From positions 1 to 64,000 of the forward strand of contig JADKGD010000004.1 of NCBI GenBank assembly GCA_016717145.1: a stretch of DNA of 64,000 bases, written 5' to 3'. Both the position numbers and the translations under genes were made by a program. Shown here in pieces: positions 56,934 through 64,000 of the stretch (position 1 is its first letter; each line of letters opens with the position of its first letter). This stretch comes from Saprospiraceae bacterium (lineage in GTDB: Bacteria; Bacteroidota; Bacteroidia; Chitinophagales; Saprospiraceae). A model generated the notes under the pieces. It was not told the origin of the DNA, made no database searches, and worked only from the letters and a program-made list of their open reading frames with translations.

Positions 56934-59789
56934 ATGAATTCCAATTTCACAAAGTTTTATTTTATTAACTTTATCATTCTGATATGCTGCCTTGTTTTGC
57001 AAGGGCAACAATTTTCCTTTGACAACCCTTATGTTAATAATTATAAAAAATCAGAATATAAAGGCGGTACCGAAAATTGGGATGTAGTAACATCGCCCAA
57101 TGGGATAGTCTATTTTGCCAATAATAACGGCCTGCTTACTTTTGATGGTACAGCCTGGATGTTACACAGTCTACCTAATAAAACAATTGTAAGGTCTATT
57201 GCCTTGGATAGTGTCAATCAAAGAATTTATGTCGGTGGTCAGGATGAAGTTGGATATTTTGAAGCCACTTACAATGGTGAATTACAATATAAAAGTTTAA
57301 AAAACTTATTACCTGTTGAGTTTAAATCATTAGAAGATATTTGGGATATTCAGGTTATTAATTCCAAAGTATATTTCAGGTCAATAAATAAAATATTTAT
57401 TTATCATAAAAATAGCATCATTGTCGTCCCTACAGTATCAACTACAATAAATTTTATAAAATACTTTAATGGCATTCTGTATTATGGAAACCCTAACAGG
57501 GGACTATTTAAAATTAAAGATGGTATAGAAACGTTTGTCCCCGGAAGCGAAATATTCAAAAATCACAAAATCACGGACATACTTCAATTGACTAAGACCA
57601 GCGTAATTATCATTACCGAAAAAAATGGCATTTTTGAATATGATAATAAAGTGTTCAAACCATTTTTAAAAAATCAATCTCTAAAAAATGCTATTCTTAC
57701 GACCGGAGTTAATATCAATGCGAACTCAATTGGTATAGCTACTGTGCTCCAGGGCATCATATTTGTTGATACAACGGGCCAAACGTTTTATAAAATTACC
57801 AAAAAGCAAGGTCTTCAAAATAATAATGTGATCTCCATATGTATGGACAATGATGGAAATATATGGGCCGGCACTTCCAATGGTATTGACCAGATATTAA
57901 TAAACGCGCCATACTCCATTATCTATCCGGACAAAGACCTGCAAGGTGGTGTATATGCCGTTAAATTGTACGATAATAAGCTATATATTGGTACAAACAA
58001 TGGACTTTTCTATACTTTCTGGCCCAAATCCCATAATGGTGTACATGAATCAACATTTAAGCTAGTTGAAAATACAGAAGGACAGGTTTGGAGTCTTGAC
58101 ATTGTACAAGGTTCGCTTTTTATGGGCCACAATGAAGGAGCATTTCATATCCTGCATGACAAGGCAAAAAAAATTTCAAATGATTTTATAGGTACCTGGC
58201 GTTTTATCGAATTAAATAAGTCTGATGTAATGATTACGGCCACATATTCCGGTTTTCAATTGTTCAGAAAAATAAATAACAAATGGATATTTGTTAAAAA
58301 TTTACCCGGCTTTAGTGAGTCTGCCAGAATTATTGCCAGAGATAAATCAGACAATATTTGGGTTTCTCATCCATACAGAGGCGTTTATAAACTTTCATTC
58401 AAGGCTGATTTTACGGATATCATATCAGCAAGGAATTACGGAAAGCTGAATGGTTTGCCTTCAGATCTTGCAAACTATGTTGTCGGCATAAAAGATGACA
58501 TTTATGTTAATGCTGAAAAAGGAATATATATTTATAATTATGGCAAAGATGTATTTGAAGAAGCCTCTGAACTGACAAATATTTTGGGAAAAAATATCAG
58601 TACCCGGAGACTATTCTATGATGTATCCGGAATATGGTATGTTAATGAAAATGATTGCGGCATCATATATATTCACGATACGCCAATGTCAAAAAAAATT
58701 GAAAAACAAAGTACTCCTTTTTTATTGGACAAGTTGATTGGCGGATTTGAAAATATTTATACATCGGAAACTGATGACATCTTTGTATGTACCGACAAAG
58801 GATTAATCAGGATCGATATTAAAAAATTGCAAAAAAGTGCTTCAATACATTTAAGATTTACAAACATAACCTCAAACGCAGAACCAAAAAGAGTCATTTA
58901 TGGCGGATACGGTAAAATAAATGATACATTAATAACTTTTAAATCTACCGAAAACAATATTACATTTCAGTTCACAACAAGCAGACTTGACAATACAGAC
59001 CCGATAAAATATAGCCATCAATTGGTAGGCTTTGACAAAAAATGGTCAGAATGGTCTTATAAAACAATTGTGGATTTTAATAATTTGAGCCCAGGTAGTT
59101 ATAAACTTCATGTTAAGGCTATTGATAGTCGTGGTCAGGAATCTAATGAAATAAGCTATTCCTTTAAGATTCTGTCGCCCTGGTATGCATCAATCCTGGC
59201 AAGGATATTTTATTTTATGATCTTCATCCTGACCTTGGGTTTTTATATAAAATATATAGACAAAAAGCACGAAAGTGAAAAAATTATACTTAAACAAGAC
59301 ATTGAAGAATCTGAAGCAAAAGTCGAGGAGTTACTAAATGATAAGTTACAAACTGAAATTACCTTTAAAAATAAGGAGCTTGCACTATCCACCATGCATA
59401 TCGTCCAGAAAAATGAAACTTTGTCAAAATTGCGTGATGAATTAGATAATATACTACACGTAAATGAGTCAGATACAAAAAAACAAATTAAAAAAGTCAT
59501 TTCAATTCTTTCTGATGACCAAAAACTCGAAAATGATTGGGACAGTTTTGCGGTACATTTTGATCAGGTTCATACAGACTTCCTGAGACGACTTAAAGAA
59601 AAATATCCAAAACTGTCTCCGCAAGATTTAAAACTTTGTGCCTACTTACGTATGAATCTAACTACAAAGGATATTGCGCCATTATTTAACATATCAGTCA
59701 GAGGTGTTGAAATCAGCAGATATCGGCTTCGAAAAAAAATGAGCCTAGATGTAGAGATGAATCTTAATGATTTTATGATGCAGTTTTGA
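56934..59789 (+). CDS. Propeller/Y_Y_Y/LuxR-type transmembrane transcription regulator of the PUL
   Basis: A 951-residue membrane regulator. A signal/anchor helix is at ~7-25. Periplasmic two-component-regulator propeller repeats fill ~30-690 (ISICMDNDGNIWAGTSNGID is a clear Reg_prop unit), then a Y_Y_Y domain (YSHQLVGFDKKWSEWSYKTI). A membrane helix (IFYFMIFILTLGFYIKYI), a coiled coil (~800-870) and a LuxR/GerE-like helix-turn-helix (LSPQDLKLCAYLRMNLTTKD) end it. No kinase or receiver domain exists, so binding of a glycan outside acts directly on DNA binding inside. It is divergent from the PUL operon, 169 bases away. Confidence 0.92.
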   Translation: MNSNFTKFYFINFIILICCLVLQGQQFSFDNPYVNNYKKSEYKGGTENWDVVTSPNGIVYFANNNGLLTFDGTAWMLHSLPNKTIVRSIALDSVNQRIYVGGQDEVGYFEATYNGELQYKSLKNLLPVEFKSLEDIWDIQVINSKVYFRSINKIFIYHKNSIIVVPTVSTTINFIKYFNGILYYGNPNRGLFKIKDGIETFVPGSEIFKNHKITDILQLTKTSVIIITEKNGIFEYDNKVFKPFLKNQSLKNAILTTGVNINANSIGIATVLQGIIFVDTTGQTFYKITKKQGLQNNNVISICMDNDGNIWAGTSNGIDQILINAPYSIIYPDKDLQGGVYAVKLYDNKLYIGTNNGLFYTFWPKSHNGVHESTFKLVENTEGQVWSLDIVQGSLFMGHNEGAFHILHDKAKKISNDFIGTWRFIELNKSDVMITATYSGFQLFRKINNKWIFVKNLPGFSESARIIARDKSDNIWVSHPYRGVYKLSFKADFTDIISARNYGKLNGLPSDLANYVVGIKDDIYVNAEKGIYIYNYGKDVFEEASELTNILGKNISTRRLFYDVSGIWYVNENDCGIIYIHDTPMSKKIEKQSTPFLLDKLIGGFENIYTSETDDIFVCTDKGLIRIDIKKLQKSASIHLRFTNITSNAEPKRVIYGGYGKINDTLITFKSTENNITFQFTTSRLDNTDPIKYSHQLVGFDKKWSEWSYKTIVDFNNLSPGSYKLHVKAIDSRGQESNEISYSFKILSPWYASILARIFYFMIFILTLGFYIKYIDKKHESEKIILKQDIEESEAKVEELLNDKLQTEITFKNKELALSTMHIVQKNETLSKLRDELDNILHVNESDTKKQIKKVISILSDDQKLENDWDSFAVHFDQVHTDFLRRLKEKYPKLSPQDLKLCAYLRMNLTTKDIAPLFNISVRGVEISRYRLRKKMSLDVEMNLNDFMMQF

Positions 59790-59808
59790 ACGGGTAATGC
59801 ACGCTATT

Positions 59809-60196
59809 TAGGGTCTGCTGAAAAAGTCAAGCTCTTGTAAAACGAGGAATGTTTCAATTACTCCCGTTCAAAAAACAGCGAAAGAGAACGAAAAATCGGA
59901 AGTGCGTCTATCGCAGAAAAAGCACAAATATTAGGAAATATGTACAAATTGCGATAGAAAAAGCATGTAGATTTGAGAGTGAACGGTGCTTGCATTCGCA
60001 TTTTTTTGAACTAGCTTTTTTGAATACTTTTTTAGCAATGAAAAAAGTATTTGCCTCGCCGGCATCAGGCGCTGATTAATGAAATTTAACTGCACGAGAT
60101 CTGATTGGATTGATTAAAAACCCTTGTACTCAAATGTCTAAATATTTTTTTAAAAAATTGATTACCATGCATTTAATTCTTTGTAAGCAGGCCCTA
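59809..60196. mobile_element. MITE-like element with 18-bp terminal inverted repeats
   Basis: The left end TAGGGTCTGCTGAAAAAG (59809-59826) and the complement of the right end, TAGGGCCTGCTTACAAAG (60179-60196), match at 15 of 18 positions. The 388-base interior has no transposase but two hairpins: TCTATCGCA/TGCGATAGA (59907-59915, 59950-59958) and an 11-bp stem AATACTTTTTT (60023-60033/60041-60051). This is the build of a small nonautonomous element or decayed insertion sequence. A target duplication is not clear. Confidence 0.55.
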
Positions 60197-60238
60197 TTTA
60201 AGAGAGTGGTTAGCCATTGACCTAAGCCATTGTTAAAC

Positions 60239-60443
60239 TAACGTGAGTTCGATGTGATTTTGTCATGATTTTTGAATATTATCGCAAAAATCCCGCCAAA
60301 GTTATGTGTATTTGCATTTGTGTCCCTGGGTTTAAACCCAGTGTTAAAAATATTTAAACCTTTCAGGGTTTTATGGTAAAAATCTAGCACTGACTTTAAC
60401 ATAAAGCATTATAAATGATTGTTTTATTCGCCGAACTCACGTT
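60239..60443. repeat. Second inverted-repeat element with internal palindrome
   Basis: TAACGTGAGTTCG at 60239-60251 is exactly mirrored by CGAACTCACGTTA near 60431-60444. Between them lies the 16-base perfect palindrome CTGGGTTTAAACCCAG (60326-60341), followed by a TTTAAACCTTTCAGGGTTTT stretch. There is no gene. It directly follows the previous element. Confidence 0.5.
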
Positions 60444-60488
60444 AAACTACATATGCATCAATGAATCAGGTATTCGATCCGTTTTGTA

Positions 60489-60947
60489 TTACATTTTTTT
60501 CTTTTCTATTTTTTCATGAAAAGGTAGATACATGGGTAATGCTGCCGATCCGTACCATTTGAAAATTTCTGCTTCAAGTACTTTTTCTTTAATGGTTGGA
60601 TCCGTTTCTAATAATGTTGAAGCCTCTTCGATGGTTTTTACATTGAGTATAAAAATACCACGATACGTTTTATCGTTTTTCCCCAATGGGCCGGCAACAA
60701 CAAGTTTGCCTGTCGAAGCTAATCTGCCAATGTTTTCCATATGGCCTCTGAACAAACTATCCAGGATCTTTTTATTTTCAATTTTATTGCTTCCGGTTTT
60801 TAGCATCACCAGAATATACGCTTTCATTCCATATTCATCTCCACCTAAGGAATCAGCTAAGTGAGATGCGTATTTGGAATTTTCCATCTGACAAAACGTG
60901 GTCATGGATAAACAACAAAATATAGAAAACAAAATTATATGCTTCAT
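60489..60947 (-). CDS. Secreted YciI-like protein
   Basis: A 152-residue protein with a signal peptide (KHIILFSIFCCLSMTTFCQ). The YciI-like ferredoxin-fold core follows: MKAYILVMLKTGSNKIENKK, HMENIGRLASTGKLVVAGPL, YRGIFILNVKTIEEASTLLE and DPTIKEKVLEAEIFKWYG. Cytoplasmic YciI proteins carry a His-Asp pair; here the matching positions are in FRGHMENIG and ETDP. A secreted version is typical of Bacteroidetes; function unknown. Confidence 0.85.
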   Translation of the reverse strand: MKHIILFSIFCCLSMTTFCQMENSKYASHLADSLGGDEYGMKAYILVMLKTGSNKIENKKILDSLFRGHMENIGRLASTGKLVVAGPLGKNDKTYRGIFILNVKTIEEASTLLETDPTIKEKVLEAEIFKWYGSAALPMYLPFHEKIEKKKM

Positions 60948-61419
60948 GCCTTGCCAATGTTTTAATGGTTAATTAATATAGTGTGATTTTTACTATCACA
61001 AAACAAAAATACAGGATCAATAAGCGAAAAACAAGCTATTACCTTTTTCATCTTATTTTTAATTATTTTTAGTTTCGGTTTCAGGCGAATTTAGCTTTCC
61101 TTAGTGCTCAAAAAGCCTTTAAAGCAATAATTTTTCAACAAATAACTCATGCAAATTTTTTACTGATATATATTTTAACTTTGATTACGTTGTCATCTTA
61201 AGTTATGCCTTTTATATTTAATGTTGCATTTAAAAAGCTGGTTTCTTTAAATCATTGGATTCGAAATATTTATTGATAGCCGTAAAATTTATTACAAAAA
61301 TTCAATAGATAAATATCATCAGCTTGCCTAATAAAAGAGATATAATTGTTAAAACAAATGTAGATTTGTGCTATTTATTTGTAATTATTTGGTTTAATGT
61401 ATACAAAAATCTGAAAAAT
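60948..61419. other. 472-base gap upstream of the DPP IV gene
   Basis: AT-rich with no supported gene or hairpin. The DPP IV frame is open to a TTG at 61324, but that stretch reads like non-secretory filler ahead of the signal peptide. Confidence 0.4.
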
Positions 61420-63633
61420 ATGATGTTGTTTCAAAGCAAGCACAAAAAATATTATGGAATTAAATCTATATTTATAACAGGAGTTCTTTTTCTGATTGCA
61501 TTGCAGGCATACAGTCAGCAATGGTCTGAAGATGGCAATGCCTATTATCAAATAGAAAACAATGAAATTGTCAAATATAGTTTGCCTGAAAATACGGCAA
61601 CAATATTAGTATCAACACAACAGCTAACATCATCAGAAAATAAGGATACGCTGGAAATTAGTCATTTTTCTATTTCAAAGGACCACCAAAAGTTTTTACT
61701 TTTACCAATTCAAAAAAAGTATGGCGGTTACATACGAAAGGTAATTATTGGGTAATTGGATAAAAATAAAGGAACATTACAACAATTGGGGAAAACCTTA
61801 CCGGCATCCTCACTTATGTTTGCAAAATTTTCACCCGATGGAAAATCAGTAGCCTATGTCAGTAACAATAACATTTATGTTGAAAATTTAACCACATCCG
61901 TTATTAAGCCATTAACAGCCGATGGTAGTACATCAATTATAAATGGCACATTTGATTGGGCATATGAGGAAGAATTTGCTTGCAGGGATGGTTTTCGGTG
62001 GAGTCCGGATAGTAAGTCCATTGCATATTGGCAATTAGATGCAAGTGCCATTAAAAAGTTTTATCTGATTAATAATACAGATAATATTTATGCAACAATA
62101 AATCCATTGGAATATCCAAAAGTTGGTGAAGACCCATCTTCATGCAAAGTGGGTGTCGTGACCATTGATGAGGGTAAAACGACCTGGGTGAATATCCCTG
62201 GAATGTCAAATCAACATTATATTGTACGAATGGAATTCATCCCGTTTACAAATAAATTATTGATACATCAATTAAACCGAAAACAGAATCAAAGTAAACT
62301 TTATGTAGCTGATGCAACAAATGGGACTAGCCAAATAATTAATCAGGAAATAGATGAAGCTTGGATAGATGTTTTTCAAACAGAAGATCCCTATTCAATA
62401 GACTATACCAATAATTATATTTGGATGCGACAAAACAAAAGTATACTATGGGCATCTGAAAAAGACGGATGGCGGCATTTGTATGAAATATCAATCGATG
62501 GGGGAAAAGAAATTCTCATCACTAAAGGTAATTATGATGTCATTGATGTAAATTATCTGGATGATAAAAAGGGATATGTTTACTTTATGGCTTCTCCTGA
62601 TAATGCCACACAAAGCTATTTATATCGCACCAAACTAAATGGGCAGGAAAATGCAGAATTACTGAATGCGACAAATTTAAAAGGAACACATGATTATAAT
62701 TTTTCACCGACCGGCCAATATGCTTCCCATAGCTTTTCAAACCATTTCACTAATTTTTCAAGTGAAATAATACATGTAGAAAATCAAAAACCAATCAATG
62801 AATCAGATGGTATTTTAAAAAGAAATGAACAACTACAGGAAAAATCAATTACGGAATTTTTCAAAATAACAACCAAAGATGGTATTGAGATGGATGGCTG
62901 GATGGTAAAGCCAAATAATTTCGACCCAACAAAAAAATATCCTGTTGTATTTTATGTATATACAGAACCGGCAGGAACTACTGTAAAAGATAGTTATGGT
63001 ACCGGCCAAAACGGGCTTTATATTGGTGATATGCAGGCAGATGGATATATATACATTTCTCTCGACAACCGCGGTACTCCGGCACCAAAGGGTAGAGCAT
63101 GGAGAAAATCAATTTACAGGAAAATAGGCAAAATTAATATTCAGGACCAGGCAATGGCAGCGCAGGAAATATTGAAATGGAATTTTGTTGATCCTGAAAG
63201 GATTGCAGTCTGGGGATGGAGCGGCGGAGGTACTGCAACTTTGAACCTGCTTTTTCAATATCCGGATATTTACAAAACAGGCATTGCCATCGCTGCAGTG
63301 GGCAACCAACTTACCTATGACAATATTTATCAGGAAAGATTTATGGGGCTACCACAGGAAAATTTAGATGATTTTGTAAATGGCTCTCCAATAACGCACG
63401 CCAAAAATTTAATAGGAAATTTATTATACATTCACGGTACCGGCGACGATAATGTGCATTATCAAAATGCTGAAATGTTAGTCAATGAACTAATCAGATG
63501 GAACAAACAGTTCCAGTTTATGCCCTACCCAAACCGTACACATAGTATAAACGAAGGAGCTGGAACAAGTTTACATTTGGCTACCTTATACACAAATTAT
63601 TTAAGGGAAAATTGTCCTCCGGGAGGTAAATAA
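61420..63633 (+). pseudogene. Dipeptidyl peptidase IV (S9B), interrupted by two compensating indels and a stop
   Basis: A ~737-residue exported serine peptidase clipping X-Pro dipeptides. ATG 61420 precedes a signal peptide (IFITGVLFLIALQAYSQ). The propeller domain has WAYEEEFACRDGFRWSPDSK, holding the Glu-Glu motif that binds the substrate N-terminus. The hydrolase domain has the nucleophile WGWSGGGTATLNL, the Asp in HGTGDDNVHY and the His in PNRTHSINEG. Near 61712-61760 the frame is lost: an A7 run (61712-61718) needs one more A to read VWRLHTKGNYWVI, and a G near 61758 must go to return to DKNKGTLQQL. TAA at 61753 ends the first part. The catalytic half is intact from 61756. Confidence 0.82.
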
Positions 63634-63690
63634 ATTAAGTGTAATCACTCATTTTTTTAGAAAGCAAAGGCAATTCCAAAAACACCTATC

Positions 63691-63750
63691 GAAGTTCGGA
63701 AAGCGTTCATCGCATGTCCGCTGGACACGACGAACGCTTAGTTGTTAGCA
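63691..63750 (-). other. attC-like extended hairpin downstream of the partial gene
   Basis: On the minus strand, after the TAA of the partial gene, TAACAAC is followed by AAGCGTTC, TCG, TGTCC, an AGC loop, GGACA, CGA and GAACGCTT: three stacked stems with a mismatch and a two-base bulge. The shape recalls integron attC sites, but the matching GTTRRRY core is not found. Confidence 0.3.
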
Positions 63751-63755
63751 GCAGT

Positions 63756-63998
63756 TTACCATTTCCACAAAACTGCTGGCTTTTCTGCACTTAAGGCATT
63801 AAAATTTTGTTCCTGATTTGATTCTCCATGACAGTTTGAATTTTGACATGAAATTTTAATATATGATGTTTTTTTATTATCAGAAATATGTCTCCACTCA
63901 AGCAAAGTGTATTCAGCTTCTCTTATAATTAATTGAGATTCTTCATCTATAATTCCGCTTGGCTTTTTGATTTTTAAAGTTGCATAATTGTCGAGTAT
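63756..63998 (-). CDS. C-terminal fragment of an unknown protein (5' end outside window)
   Basis: An open frame from the right edge to TAA at 63756-63758 gives 80 residues. It includes LKIKKPSGIIDEESQLIIRE, AEYTLLEWRHISDNKKTSYI and a CQNSNCHGE motif with two cysteines and a histidine. It ends AEKPAVLWKW. I do not recognise the family. It is followed by an attC-like hairpin, which may mean it is a cassette-type gene. Confidence 0.5.
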   Translation of the reverse strand: MLDNYATLKIKKPSGIIDEESQLIIREAEYTLLEWRHISDNKKTSYIKISCQNSNCHGESNQEQNFNALSAEKPAVLWKW

Positions 63999-64000
63999 CA

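Noticed and set aside
59849..60079. 76-residue open frame within the MITE-like element
   Set aside because: Odd composition, no conserved motif, and it overlaps both internal hairpins; better explained as element interior.
1..64000. tRNA, rRNA or riboswitch
   Set aside because: No T-loop/cloverleaf pattern, rRNA block or known riboswitch core was recognised by eye; a covariance-model scan would be the decisive test.

Overview
The window is a low-GC chromosomal fragment of a Bacteroidota bacterium. The evidence is a SusC/SusD pair, several secreted proteins with a C-terminal type IX secretion (T9SS) sorting domain, Bacteroidetes-type -7 promoter boxes (TAnnTTTG, repeatedly TATCTTTG), the birA / rsfS-ftsH arrangement, and atpD-atpC standing apart from the other ATP synthase genes. 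The gene style suggests a Saprospiria-like lineage; that assignment is inference. No rRNA, tRNA, CRISPR array or complete insertion sequence was recognised.

Layout. 0-13 kb: end of a histidine kinase with its NarL-type response regulator, a zinc-finger protein, a YkuK-like protein, ftsH, rsfS, divergent birA, a T9SS protein, an unusual pyruvate-kinase-like protein, a PiT phosphate transporter with a PhoU-like tail, and a small operon with an intradiol-dioxygenase-like lipoprotein that runs into a thioredoxin-like segment in another frame. 13-23.5 kb: a methyltransferase and four secreted T9SS proteins (esterase, PKD/propeller protein, 1237-residue PKD/beta-helix protein, endonuclease I). 23.5-29 kb: xylB-xylA-tkt for xylose entry into the pentose phosphate pathway, with a stop codon inside xylB. 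29-40 kb: fumC, a DUF3089 lipoprotein, a flippase, an LEA-like repeat protein, an ECF sigma factor operon and atpD-atpC.

40.4-59.8 kb is the most distinctive region: a polysaccharide utilisation locus that looks built for beta-1,3-glucan (laminarin or callose type). On the minus strand the order is a surface glycan-binding-like T9SS protein, SusC, SusD, a surface lipoprotein, a GH16 endoglucanase, a clan GH-A glycosidase, a ~1156-residue GH94-like/GH149-like phosphorylase, a GH17-like glucanase and a GPH-type sugar symporter. A divergent propeller/Y_Y_Y/LuxR-type regulator flanks it. The inferred route is extracellular cutting by GH16 and GH17, SusCD uptake, symport across the inner membrane, and phosphorolysis of the oligosaccharide. 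60-64 kb holds two inverted-repeat elements, a YciI-like secreted protein, a dipeptidyl peptidase IV and a partial gene.

A striking property is the number of broken reading frames. Four are interrupted by single-base indels, mostly at A/T homopolymers (dioxygenase, endonuclease, phosphorylase, DPP IV). Three carry in-frame stops (xylB TAG, GH-A TAG at an expected Trp, glycan-binding protein TGA), and the last of these also has a deletion-like scar. This may be consensus error in a draft assembly or real decay; raw reads would decide.
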